From positions 8,087,911-8,151,910 of the forward strand of contig CM029121.1 in NCBI GenBank assembly GCA_016859345.1: a stretch of 64,000 bases of DNA, in the 5' to 3' direction. Shown here one piece after another: positions 50,331-62,266 of this stretch. How positions within the stretch are numbered: position 1 is the stretch's first letter; each line of letters begins with the position of its first letter. The stretch comes from Istiophorus platypterus. Its lineage: Eukaryota > Chordata > Actinopteri > Istiophoriformes > Istiophoridae. Under the pieces are notes generated by a model. The model did not search any database. It was not told the origin of the DNA and saw only the letters and a list, made by a program, of their open reading frames with translations. The translations under genes and the position numbers were made by a program.

Positions 50331-53300
50331 GCTGGTTAGCCGTCCTGCGAGTGTCCTTCCAAAGATTTCAAGTGAGTAACGTGTCCGACGCTTACTAGCT
50401 CACGGCCATGTGTGTGTCTCAAGAGTGTGATAGAGCAGGTTTATTCACATTAGTCCTCCCGGCACAGGCTCATATGAAGACTGCACACACACACAGGTTG
50501 AGTGACCTTCGCTAATCGGCTCGGCTAATCATCTGCTAGCAAAGGCTTCAACTAGCAAGAAGCTCACATTTGAACCTTTAAAATAATGTTTGTAAAAGTG
50601 AATACCGCCCTGTCTGAATGCCGGCATCGCTTTGTGGTATAATAAATGAAGGATAAAGCGTTGTTAAGTCTGGCTGAGCTTTGACCATTATCCTCTCCAG
50701 TGAGCTTACATGACGTGATGTCTGTTACACTTATGACACCCTATCTTTACAATTATGAATCAACGTCGCCATAGGTTGTTACTCTGCAATTATTGCAGCA
50801 GCTTACGTGTCTGACTGATCCGTTGTGTTACAGTGACGAGCGCTGTAAATAACTGATGCTGACAACTATTTGCGTCTGCACAGTTACAGTGAGTTGGCGG
50901 TAGTTTGCTCAGATCAGCGGATATTATTTATTACATTTTTCATCCCTTCCAACGTTTATAGTTTCTGCCTCTGTTAACTGTCCTTTTTTGAGACGTCTTC
51001 TTGCTTATGTGTTGTTGATATTCATCTCACCGAACAATGTATTAGGAACGTCCTACAAATACAGGGTAGTTCCTCCCTTTGCACTCAGAACAGCCTCGGT
51101 TCTTCAGGGCCTAGATTCCACAAGAAGTCCGAAACTTTCCTTTGAGATTCTGGTCCATGTTGACGTGATAACATCACATCATTTCTTTTGCTCAGCACAG
51201 TTTTGAAGTATGGGTTATCTGACACAGCACCAACTGTCAGCAACAACCAGTCTGGCCATTCTCCTCTGACTTCTTTCTTCAACAAGATGTTTCCACCCAC
51301 AGAACTACAGCTCACTGGAAGTTTTTTGTTTTGTTTTGTTTTGTTGGTACCATTCCGAGTAAACTCTAGGAACTGTTCCCCATCAACATCCCAGGAGATG
51401 AGCATTTTCAGAAATACTCAAACCAGCCTGTCTGGCCTGTCTATAACTCAGAGTCACTGAGATCACATTTTCCCCCATTCTGATGTTCGATGTGAACATT
51501 AACTTAAGCCCCTAATCGGTAGCGGCACTGCTGCCACATGATTATCTGACTGGATAATTGCAAGAATAAGCATATGTACCACTGTTCCTAATGAAGTGCT
51601 CAGTGAGAGAAGAATACCAAAACAGTATAATGCCCAGTGTCATATTAATAATTAATAATTTAGTTTTGGAGAGGTCTTGATTAAACCTTGTGGGGGTTTT
51701 TGTGTAAGAGCTTTAGTTTGTGCTTATGTTGAGTTGTATTGCATTAAATTGAGAGGTGTTTTTCATATTTTTCAACCCTATTTATATCAACAAGAGTAAC
51801 TTACAAAAGGTATTAAAAAATACCTTTCAGAATGATGCCTTACAGTTAAAGAACACCATAAAAGGTTTTGTGTAATATTGAACATTATAAGCCATATGAA
51901 AGTAGGATTCAGTGCGGGGCTGTTGTATTAGACTTGCATTACTTTCAGTTAGGTGTACTTAAAAATCTGGCAATTGAATGTACCCTCCCTTTTGATGCTT
52001 ACCAAATTCTGCCTGTGTTCCTCTCCTTTTAATAGGCAGCTGCTCCCCTGCTGTTTTGTCAGCTGCCTCTGTCTCCACAGTCCAGCAGAGGAAGCTGCAC
52101 CATGCCATCATTCCCAAGGGGAAAGGGGGGCGCTCCTCTTCCAGCGGAATAGCGGCCACAGTGTTTGGAGCCACGGGTTTCCTTGGTCGATATGTTGTCA
52201 ATAGGCTTGGTGAGTTTTAAAGATATCATAATTGCTGATGTAAGACTGTATGCACACCAATATTTACTTTATAATCTTAAAACTTGTGTATTTTCTTTTG
52301 TGTTTGTACGCATCCTTTGTCCAGTATCCCAGATAAGATATCTTGGCTAAAAGAAACCTATTTATATTATCATCTGGGATGCTGACAACTAGGTTATCAC
52401 ATGAAAGATAGGTGTCCTGTATTACAGCAGGGATGGAATTTGGTGAATATAAGTGAATGTAAAAATGATTTCAGTTCCAGTTCTGCAGTTTATTTGTTAG
52501 AGTTAGGATATTCTATCTATTGTCTAAATAGTAGTGATTCATCTTGTTGTGACAATATCTGAATCTGTTTTTGTTCTGTTAACTTGTCCAGAGGTAGCCT
52601 TGTGGAGTTAATATCTTAATGAATTATTGCTGTTAATTGCCAAGTAAGCTGTTAAAAAAAATCTTTTTTTAATTGATGATGCATAGCTGTGTGTTTGTGT
52701 GTGTTCCTTTACTGATGATTTGCAGGTCGGATTGGCTCTCAGATTATAGTCCCTCACCGCTGTGATCAGTATGACATCATGTACTTCAAACCTATGGGTG
52801 ATCTTGGACAAATAATTTTCATGGTAAGATGTGCACTGCACAGACACACAGGTATCTTGCAGAAATATCACAACACTCATTAATGGTGGAATCTTCAGTT
52901 TGCAAGTACTTAAGAGCCTTACATGAAATTTAGATGTGTTTTCTCTGTTATGTCTTGTTGCAGGAGTGGGATGCCAGAAACAAAGACTCCATCAGACGGG
53001 CTTTAGAGCACTCTAATGTGGTCATTAACCTGGTGGGCAGAGAGTGGGAGACAAGGTATTTTTCACATGAAGTAGAATTTTAATCCTCTCCCACTATGGT
53101 ACAAGGATGGTTCACGGTGTTGTCATTGTTGCATGTAATTATAATAACTTGAAATATAAGGACACTTGTTAAAGCAGCCACTCCCATAGGCTGAGATGTA
53201 GGTATAGGGTGATTGTTGGAGCACTTACGTGGACTGTAATGTTGTAAGTAAATATTCACAATACAAGCATTTTCCCTCTTTTTGTGTAAAGGAACTATCG

Positions 53301-55960
53301 CTTTGAGGATGTCTTCGTTTCCATCCCTCAGCAGATTGCCAAGGCAGCCAGAGAGGCCGGAATCACAAAGTTCGTCCACATGTCTCATCTCAATGCTGAC
53401 ATACGTAGCCCATCCAAGTACCTGAGAAACAAGGTAGTAGGCTGTTTGTCTACATATTGAACATCTCTCCCACTCAGTCAAATCAATGCATCACTTTGTC
53501 AGTTGTAGTGTATTTACATGTCAGAGCCAGTGCTGGCTACATTTGTGTTAAAAGTGGGCTAATATGTTTAAATGTAAGTGATCATTGTGGGTTATGTTCC
53601 TTTACCAAAGGCTGTCGGAGAGACCGCGGTGAGGGACGAGTTTCCTGACGCTATCATCATGAAGCCCTCTGAGATCTTTGGGAGGGAGGACAGATTCTTC
53701 AACTATTATGCAAGTAAGAAGTTGTTTTCCTGTATATGAATGAGACTGTCAGAGCAGACAAAGACTGGTCATCTGTGTAATGAGAATGTGGCAAATGAGG
53801 TAATGTGTGTAAATGTTGTTGTGTCTCCTTTCAGTGATTGATTATGGTTTTGTTATTGTGCATTTGGTGCTCTGTCATGGATGCCCCAGCTTCAGTTGTG
53901 CTGCATATTAAGTTCAATATTGTCTCTTCATCCACTTCTACAAGCACAAGCAGAACAACTGCTAAATTTCTTTTAACCCCTTCAGTGTTCCACAGAGTTC
54001 AAAAGGTTCCCTTTTGAACTAACCTAACCATTTCATGTATACCTTTCTTCCTCTTTCAGACATGCGCTGGTTTGGCAATGCTATTCCACTTATTGCCCTG
54101 GGGAAGAAGACAGTGAAGCAGCCTGTTCATGTAAGTGTGTTGGCATTTGATGACAGAAATGTTGTAAGACCTCAACAGTAACAAATAAAGCGCCAACACT
54201 TTTTACCACATTTCTGCATAAAATCCTGTTGCTGAATGTGAAATCTAATTGCTTATGTTAAATTCAGTTAAGTTTTCATCCAAGTTGTACTGGCTATAAG
54301 CACTCTCACAGCAACCATTGTCAGATTACAATGTATTTTGAAACAAACTAATTAACTTTGATTCCCTATAATTGTATTTTCAAGCAGTATCTTGTGTAAC
54401 CTTGTTTCCCAGTCGTAAACGAGACACACTTCACAAAATCGTTAAGCCATCTTGAATTATTTGTTCCTCCCTCAGGTGGTGGATGTGGCCAAGGCTATTG
54501 TCAATGCTGTACGAGATCCTGACGCAAGCGGGAAGACCTATGCACTAGTTGGGTAGGTGGTCAGCTCTTAAATAAGTCTGTTGGAAAAGTTGTCCCTTCA
54601 GGTTCAGCTTATACGTTTCTTTAGGCAACTGAAGCACAAATAATTTTAAATAGAGATTTAAATTTATAGTACAAGCTGTGACAAATTAAGATAATCTGTA
54701 CTTAGATAGATATTGTACTTAATGATAAATCTATGGTTGCATTTTACTTGTCAAACAAAAGCACAGTAAATTCATATGGCCCTCAGAGTTTAGTTATGTG
54801 CATGAAAAGCCTATGTAAGCATGTTGGTCCATGGCTCATGTCCTGACTCTGTCATTTGTGAGAACAGATTTATATGGTGAGGACTTTCCTTAACAGACTG
54901 GTTTTGTATTCTTTTGTTTTTACCCAGCCCCAACCGCTACTTGCTTCATGACCTGGTGGAGTACATCTACGCTGTGGCCCACAGACCTTTTGTGCCCTAC
55001 CCCCTGCCCCGCCCACTCTATCAGTGAGTTCATGTTCATCTATATTTTCCACTGACTATTCTTATTTTCTCTTGAATCGAGCATTCAGCCATATTGAAGA
55101 TTGTTGCGTAACAAAACTGTGCCAAGGCCCAGTGTCAAAATCATCAACCAGACTTGAGTGGATAAATAAAGTACAGTAAGTGATCAGGAATTTAATCAGT
55201 TTCCTCCTGCTCCACTCCCCATTGATCAACAAGTTCAGTTCATATTGACTCTGTTTGTAATCCTCCCTACAAATAAACAAATAAAACCGCAGATGAAAAC
55301 CTCCTGACCTCCTTGGCACAAGTAATAAAGAGGATAATTGAAAGTCTAAAAAGTTTATACCCATGTGTGTTACAGTACACAGTTGTTTCATATTTCACAT
55401 TGTTCAGAAATGTTTAACATGTGGCCCCATGTAAGAGTTGTGCATGTACTGATGAAAATATGTTATACACAAACTGCACCAACCTGCTCGTCGAAATATT
55501 CCCCCACAGAGCCACCAGTACTCAAACACTACATGAGTCTCTAGGACACAATTGTTGCTGCACAGTTATGAGACAGCTTTTGTTTTTGCTTTTCAGCCTT
55601 GCTGCTCAGTTTTTCGCAATGAACCCTTTTGAGCCGTGGACAACCCCAGACAAAGTCGACAGGGTAAGAAAACCCAGGTTTAGGAGTGGTACCACCAGAT
55701 GTGTCCCCTCTGCTGCCAGTACTATTTGTGTTTATTACAGTCCAAAAAAAAATTCACAAAAAATTTTGTGCTTTGCTTTTGTTTTCCAGTTTCACACAAC
55801 AGACATGAAGTACCCAGGACTTCCAGGTCTGGAGGATCTTGGTATCACTCCTTCCACTGTAGAACAAAAGGCAATTGAGATTCTGCGTCGCCACCGCCGA
55901 TTCCGTTATCTGGAAGCTGACCTGGATGAGACGAAGCCAGCCAAGACTGTCAACTATTAA
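50317..55960 (+). CDS. ndufa9: NADH:ubiquinone oxidoreductase subunit A9, mitochondrial, 11 exons
   Basis: Exons: 50317-50371, 52036-52209, 52726-52823, 52964-53055, 53292-53433, 53611-53713, 54060-54130, 54476-54552, 54928-55023, 55597-55663 and 55790-55960. All have GT-AG borders and consistent phase, giving 381 codons plus TAA (human 377). Residues 1 to about 38 are rich in Ser, Ala, Val and basic residues without acids, as in a mitochondrial targeting peptide. Then come HHAIIPKGKGGR and the Rossmann nucleotide-binding motif GATGFLG at 63-69, followed by the SDR-like fold (GREDRF, KTVKQPVHVVDV) and the C-terminal block RRHRRFRYLEAD with KPAKTVNY. NDUFA9 is an accessory subunit of respiratory complex I at the junction of the matrix arm and the membrane arm; it binds NADPH and stabilises the quinone-site region. 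Non-catalytic SDR members lack the full YxxxK. Intron 1 contains a deleted transposon. ATTAAA at 56,063 is a possible polyadenylation signal. Confidence 0.97.
50372..52035 (+). other. ndufa9 intron 1
   Basis: About 1.66 kb. Apart from the deleted Tc1-like copy in its middle, and a diverged AT-rich remainder, I see no exon or regulatory structure that I can support. Confidence 0.65.
51026..51607 (-). mobile_element. Internally deleted Tc1-like DNA transposon
   Basis: The left end CTCACCGAACAATGTATTAG and the right end, read as reverse complement CTCACTGAGCACTTCATTAG, are matched terminal inverted repeats of about 25 bases; both continue into GAAC. On the - strand the interior retains pieces of a Tc1-type transposase. 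Near 51,250-51,470 there is a region resembling LSISE, RVY.EW and RRMARLV (N-terminal helix-turn-helix part). Near 51,070-51,180 there is a C-terminal region resembling RDAIMS-type and LVES words. The catalytic centre between them is missing, and frameshifts and stops are present. The copy is about 580 bases and cannot encode an active enzyme. It lies in ndufa9 intron 1. Confidence 0.88.
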
Positions 55961-56149
55961 ACTATAAGAAATCCTATGAGAAATTTCGACCTCGCTATGG
56001 CAGCCAGAGGATGTCAGTACCTCTGCTTCTTTCTTTTCTCTCTAACTGTATTCTGTACATAAATTAAAAAAAAAAAAACAACTTAATTTGACTGTTTTTC
56101 GTGTCACATAATATTGTCAATAGTTACGATGTTACAATTAGAGTACTCG

Positions 56150-56670
56150 ATTCGATTCAATCCGATTCAATTTGATTTTTATAGAGCACCATATCATAAT
56201 GGACGTTACCTCATGGCACTTTCCATATAGAGCAGGTCTAGACCAGACTCTTTATATTTATTATTTACAGAGACCCAACATTTCCCCCATGAGCAAACAC
56301 TTGGTTACAGTGGCAATGAAAAACTTCCTTTAACAGGTAGAAACATTGAACAGAACCTGGCTCATGGTGGGGGGAGAGAGAGAGAGAAAGAGAGAGGGGG
56401 AGAGATTTGGGGCGCAGGAGGGAGGATAGAGAGCATAGCACAATAATGGGACTAATAGCTATATATACTATAGTTATACTAAGAGGGCTAATAATATTCT
56501 TAATAGGACTATAAGAAACGGTAACAGTAGTAATCATAATAATTAAAGCAGTGGGTGTTGGTCAGGCTCATGGGGCAGTAGGTGGATCTGCAGCCATGGA
56601 TCCAGACTCAGGAGCATCAGAAATAAAACCTGCAGAAAGCGACAGGAGGAAGAGGAGAGAGAATATTCAA
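56150..56670 (+). repeat. Common teleost interspersed repeat (GAGACCCAACATTTCCCCC type)
   Basis: Recognisable words in order are ATAGAGCACCATATCATAAT, AGGTCTAGACCAGACTCTTT, GAGACCCAACATTTCCCCCA, TGAGCAAACACTTGG, AGTGGCAATGAAAAACTTCC, TTTAACAGGTAGAAAC and CAGAACCTGGCTCATGG. A GA-rich tract follows, and a 3' part contains AACCTGCAGAAAGCGACAGG. This order is familiar from many teleost genomes as a dispersed non-coding element. The copy is about 520 bases and modestly diverged. It starts about 190 bases after the ndufa9 stop codon. Confidence 0.75.
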
Positions 56671-58659
56671 ATGTTTTTCATGTTCAGCCCTCTGGGGTTT
56701 GTTTTACTACAATCAAGTTGTGGTTTTTGTAATTAATCCGCATTGACAAAACCAGCCTCCAGGGAGAGGAGCACTATTGCAAAGATTAACGAGTGTTTAA
56801 ATGTAAAAAGATAATATATTGAGTGCTTTATGAAACTGGATATATTATAGGAACTAAGTCATAAATCACAAAAAAATGAGGTTCCTAACATTTGATAATA
56901 AAATTCAAATACCAAATACAATAACCAAAAGGGAGACAAAAAAATAAGGCTATATATAAGAACAATTAATTTATTTTATGTATAAATTGCACCAATGCCT
57001 ATAACATTCTGCATTTTAGTAGTACAAGTAGACTGATCCACATAGAATCAAGGTTGTCATTGATGCCAAAGTTGTTCTCATAAATATGGAGCCTGATTAC
57101 ATCCCCTGTGATGTAAAAAAAAATAATGGTATGTAGCAATTGTGTGTTTTTTATGTTTAATCCTATGTCAGGCTCATTAAATTGTTTAATTTTTTAAGTA
57201 CTCAAAGTATTAACAACAGTAAAAGTTCAAATGAAGTAGTCATTGCAGGGGCCTTTGGTAGGGACTATATCTTTAAGTTCAGGTCTGCTTGACTCAACAA
57301 CTTGAGCTGCAAAGTCAGTGGAAAGAAGAGTTGCTGGCCTGCCACAGAGATCAGAATGATATTGATGGCATTCTTCATGAAAAACCACAATGAAGATTTA
57401 TATGCAAAGAACTGAGATAAACAGCTTTTTCACTTTTAATATACATCATCTGCTTGATTATGAGCTGGAGAGCAGGCAAGTCTTTCCAGAAGGAGACACA
57501 GATCAAGAAGTTGTGTGGGACCAGATTGAGCAGATGCTAAATAGGCTGTTTGATTCCCAATCCAGACCTCAAAAAGACTTCAAGGCCAAGGACTGAGTTT
57601 TAAAGATGGATTCAGAATGAAATGAACCTTATTTGCTGATGATGGGTTGTTCATGGGTGACTAACAACTAATTTAATAGGAAGAAACCTTATTGATTATT
57701 CCTGCGTAAGAGTCCTTTCACCACAAGAGATTGCTATGGTTAAATTAGATCCAACCTGTAAAATCAAACTAACTGTAGGTAAACCAAATTTAAATAGATT
57801 TAACATTTTTGCTGTAATGTCTTTTTTTTTTTCATTTATGAGTCACAAAATACTAAATCAGAACAGGATTATAGTTTACATTGTTTATCATTTATCAACT
57901 TCTCACACATCTCATTGTTATTAATAATCTAAATAGGCTTACTTGATGTACATATTAACATGCTTTGGTCAACCAATCCCTCCACAATAAAAACGTATAA
58001 ACATGTTGAGATTCTTTACTTTAGTAATAGGAAAAGAACCTAAATAAAAAGAATCACTTTGGGAAGTTAAAGTTGTGCATTCAAAATGTCCAGTTATATT
58101 GTCCATTACAGACATCAATAGACAGCTTTCTGCCAGTCAGAATCAAGAAGTACCAGTGTGTATGGTATAAACTCTAATGCCAAAATATAAAAGAGAAAAA
58201 TAAAAATAACATCACACTGGGTCAGTTGAGGCAAAGATGCATCTGCCTGAACTCTACATGAGCTTCATAGCAGGAAGAAGCACAGAAACACAGGGTTAAC
58301 ATAGAGAACTCTTCCTGGTTAACCTTTGAGATCAGCGTGAGACTGAACTATCAAACACAAACACAGATAAACTCTACAATTATAGTATAATGTGTACATT
58401 GCTAGCTGGTCACCTTTGATGTCTATACAGCTGGGACATTGTGTAAAATATTCTTAGATTCAGTGGTCAAAATGGGGGGAAAAACAAGGTGAAAATTTGC
58501 TTCAAATTCAAACACCTGGAGAATGTAGATCTGTAATGGACAAAAAGAGGAACCTAGGTGGCAAGAGGTTGTAAACTACATTTGATTTGCATTTACAAAC
58601 TTTTCCCTCTTTTTACTAAAACTAATATGATAGAAATATCTGGTCAAAAGAGCTCCACC
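56671..58659. other. Intergenic DNA between ndufa9 and the galnt8 pseudogene
   Basis: AT-rich. A 68-codon frame at 57,390-57,596 ends in an acidic and Gln-rich segment (DTDQEVVWDQIEQMLNRLF) that could be a relic of the stem region of the neighbouring glycosyltransferase pseudogene. The similarity is too weak to claim. Nothing else is supportable. Confidence 0.5.
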
Positions 58660-59890
58660 AATGTTCCAAATGTGGACCAAGAAAAAGAGAGGATTGCCAA
58701 AGTTGTATCCAGACTCCTTTCTGTTTTCCAAGTGGGATGAAGAGTTGTCAGGAGAGGAACAGAAGGAGAATAAAGTTCTGTTTAACATTGTCTTCCTGAG
58801 TAACCAGTTTCAGTACTTTGTTTATTAAAAAAAAAAAAAAAAAATCAAGACAAATTTAATAAATTCCATGAAACTTTATTGAATGAAACATAATTCAGGG
58901 TTTTTTGTTTTTTTTACATCTGTCACTATGTCAGACACCATTTAGATGTTTGACAAAGAATTATCCTTAGAGCTGCCAAACATCAGTGTGGTATTCGTCT
59001 GCATAAACAAGGCTCTTTCTGTCCTTAAGAGGGCAATACGAAGTATCATCATCCACACTCCGAAGCACCTGCTCAGAAAAAGCATTCTGGTGGGTGACTA
59101 TGGCACTTACAGTAAGCTTAACAGTGCACTTGTCATCTTGCATGATGATGTGCCTCTCAGAAGTTTCAGTAATCCTGCTCTACATCAACCATGACACGTA
59201 CTGTAAAATCTTGTAAAATCATTACAAGACTACACAGATCAAATTCACAATGAGAAGCCTGGACTCATTAAGAAAGTGTGGCAAAAGTGACAAATGGGGC
59301 TTGTGCCAGTCATGCATCTCAGTATGGGGGCAAATTTTGGGATAAACTCCTGTACTGTCTTAAGTACCTGTTATAATCCTACACAAAAGATCAATTTTGC
59401 CTCCTTCTCTTCTTTTGTACAATTTCATTTTGGTGTTTTTTGCAGGGCAGAGCCTTTAGCCCAGAGTGGTCAAAGATGGAGGATGAATCACAGCCTGGGA
59501 AGTATGTAGAACAAACAATATTTTATTTAACCAGATGACAATCAGCAGTATGAGAATGTTAGACCCCTCAGCTGGAACAACTGCATCAATAAACAAAGAA
59601 TGTACCTGTGCATAATTGATCATTAAAGCCATAAAATCAGTGTGCATGTAAGTTATTAGGGAAATGTATGTATGTAAGTTTTTTGCGTAGTGTCAAATCA
59701 ATATTCAGTAATCAATAGTAAATAATATCTTGACTACTCAGGTGTGGCTGTCTGAAGGAAGTGGAGTGGTTGTGCCTTGCTCCAGGATAGCTCACATTGA
59801 GAGTACTCAACCTCAGGGTTGCAGGGTTGGATAGTTAGAAGAAGGATGTGCTGATAGCCTGGAACATGCCTCTTAAGGTTGCCACTATGA
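58660..59890 (+). pseudogene. Unprocessed galnt8-type glycosyltransferase pseudogene
   Basis: Five remnants lie in the same order and strand as GALNT exons. (1) 58,700-58,800 reads KLYPDSFLFSKWDEELSGEE against KLYPNSALFKEWGQNLSEDD in the intact gene's exon 2. (2) 58,946-59,330 follows a conserved TTTAG acceptor and aligns base by base with intact exon 3 (63,861 onward), including ALSVLKRAIRSIIIHTPKHL, and later NEKPGLIKKV. (3) About 59,454-59,500 has AEPLAQ, like the WAEP region. (4) 59,742 onward has PCSRIAHIE after an ACTCAG acceptor. (5) 59,854-59,877 has IAWNMPL. Breaks: a one-base deletion near 58,967 that puts TAG at 58,968-58,970 in the expected frame, TGA at 59,192 and 59,288, internal deletions, and no recognisable N-terminal membrane anchor or ricin-type domain. 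Introns are kept, so it arose by DNA duplication, not retroposition. It once encoded a Golgi polypeptide GalNAc-transferase; no product is expected now. Confidence 0.88.
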
Positions 59891-61774
59891 TTAATCTTCC
59901 TGGAGGTTATATGGAAAGTATTTTATTAATTTGCTAACTTGATTAATCATACACACCACTAATGAAACGTTATTGAAAAGTGGAACCCATATGATACTAT
60001 ACCCTCTGATGACCTGCTAGCAAGCTGTTGAGAAATGTTGTTAAGCTTGTTCAGCCATGTTTCACCTATATGATGCTGCTTTGTCAACCACAGTCTGTAA
60101 GCCGAGGAGTGTCAGGCTTTGCTAGCTGGTGTATTTTTCCATTCATCCGTTTTACAAATGAGATGTATTGTTTAGATGGCTCAGAGATTTTTTTACCTTA
60201 CTTTGGCATTGTACATGCACCTTTTTGAGATTCACTGCTTAGTTAAAATGTATAATGTATTAAAGTAAGATAACTTGATCTAAATCCCCCTCTTTGTTTT
60301 ACTGTTTAATCAAAAATTACCCTTATAAAATATTTTAATTCCAATAGTGCTCAATCCTGCTGATTAGCCATATATTTTCAATACATATTTGTATACATTC
60401 TCCCACAAAGTAATTGTTCATACAGGTCAAAAACAAAATCAGGAGGAGGCAGCATTCAGAAGACGAGTTCAAAGTATTTTTGTAGCACTGCAATTTCAAA
60501 TAACCAAAACAGACAATAGACAGTCCCAGACTGAATCATACATTGGCAGATAGTGTAAAACACAGTAAATACAGTAAAACTGTGACCCCGTGCAGGAGAA
60601 GAGCCCATAGCTACAGGGTGAACATTTTTTATCAAATTTATCGAATCCAAACCTGGAACAGACAGTGCACTGCTGAGAGAAGCCTCAGCCATTTTCAACA
60701 TATGCAGTTTGTTTTGTTTTCTGTCCCCATCGTCATGTCACAATGTCTACAAGCTGTCAGCATTTCAAGACTTTCCCTTCATGTCATACTTTATACTTAA
60801 TGTTTTTTCATGTCTCCTAGAATGCCAGCTGCCACACCTAAGATTAGCAGCATGCAGTGTGCAACAGCCCTGACTTTTCTGATGTGGGATTACTGAACTG
60901 AACACTTGCCAGCAACTTCATTGTACAGACTGTCTGTTCCTCTTCCAGGGGCATGTTGTGTTCGCTTCATTTGCTCTATGTGTTTAGGTGTGCCAGTAAG
61001 TCTGCCCCACACCACAGCAAAGCCCTGCCACTGGTCTACCTATGAGTAACAGAGTCTAGAGTAATAATATGATAAGATACACTGAATTTGACGTGTAAAA
61101 AAAGGTCTGCTGTGAGAAAGATCTATTATGCAAGGCTTTTTCCCGAAGATAACCATTTTTGCAATGGATTGTGATCAAAGGTATTTGATATGAATAAGCT
61201 TTTGTGTGAAGTTAATAGTTATCTAACCAGATCCATTCTCTTCCTGCTCAACTATAGACCATGAAGTCAGAAATAAAACCTGCAACACTGGGATGGAAAC
61301 TGGCTTTACTTGTATATCGGAAAGTTTTTACTGTCCTGTGTCACGCTTAGCTACTCCCTGTGTCTGGGAGTGTCTGTAGAAGTGATGCTGTATTCAGTAA
61401 TTCTATCAAAGAGCATACAATAAAATACAAATGTCTAAGTGTATATGAGAGGCCCAGACTCAGCTAAAAAATTAATACCATATATATATATTTACAACAT
61501 ATTATAACATAACGAAAAAATAATTCAAGTACTGATTAATCTTCCAAGTTTTTTTAAAATCAACCCAAAGATTTCCACAAGTACAGTATTCACCCCAGGC
61601 TGACACATAGGATAAAATCCTAACCCTAACTGTTGTCATGTTGATGCAGGGAGCTGTGACAGGGTGGGATGTCATGGGGTCATGGAGAAGCGCATGTCTT
61701 CAGAGTAAAGTGAAAACTGGAACAATGGACAACACAGACAGAGTGAGACAAACACAGGCTCACAGTCAGTTCAG

Positions 61775-61870
<96 letters not shown>

Positions 61871-62040
61871 TATATATATATATATATATGTGTGTATGTA
61901 TAGGGTTATATATAGGGTTCGAAGAAAGCCACACAAGGACAAATAGATATGAAAGAAAAAATTAAATTAAAATAAAATGAAATAAAATAAACATCAACTT
62001 CGTTAAGAGAACTTATCTCTCCACTGACGGTGTAGGTCTC
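59891..62040. other. Intergenic DNA between the pseudogene and galnt8
   Basis: I searched for the remaining GALNT C-terminal exons (lectin domain) of the pseudogene and found nothing I could defend. The stretch ends in a large compound microsatellite at 61,777-61,903. Confidence 0.55.
61777..61903 (+). repeat. Compound microsatellite (TC)n(TA)n(CA)n(TA)n(TG)n
   Basis: About 34 bases of TC are followed by about 50 bases of TA, a short CACACA, a further TA run and TGTGTG. It lies roughly 360 bases before the galnt8 start codon. Long pure runs like this are unstable and often mis-assembled. Confidence 0.95.
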
Positions 62041-62266
62041 CAGTGAGACCTTTTCCTATCACCTCCTCAGATCCGGGTTTACTTTGGTGATATCCTGACT
62101 TGGGCTCCAATCAGCGACACCTGCGTCTCGCCCCGCGTCCTCCCAGAATCACTAATCCGAAGAGAGGCCGACGTTAATTATCGCCCCAACCTGCTGAGCG
62201 CGTCTCTCCATCAGCCGTGCGCCACCTCGCCTGCGGTTTTGTCCTGCTGCTCCGCGTCAGTCAGTC
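62040..62266 (+). promoter_or_regulatory. CpG-containing 5' region of galnt8
   Basis: GC and CpG content rise from about 62,070 (words such as CACCTGCGTCTCGCCCCGCG and GCTGAGCGCGTCTCTCC) up to the start codon, in contrast to the AT-rich DNA before it. No TATA box is seen at a sensible distance. It is read as a TATA-less promoter plus leader by composition only. Confidence 0.5.

Noticed and set aside
57390..57596. 68-codon frame ending in an acidic, Gln-rich segment
   Set aside because: It slightly resembles the stem of galnt8 but is 1.1 kb from the first sure pseudogene remnant, whereas the intact exon keeps these parts within 200 bases. Too weak to annotate.
61638..61946. 102-codon frame with alternating Ser-Leu and Ile-Tyr runs
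   Set aside because: It is the direct translation of the TC and TA microsatellite.
60000..62000. Possible C-terminal (lectin) exons of the galnt8 pseudogene
   Set aside because: I looked for QxW-type and cysteine motifs in all + frames and found none that could be aligned with confidence.
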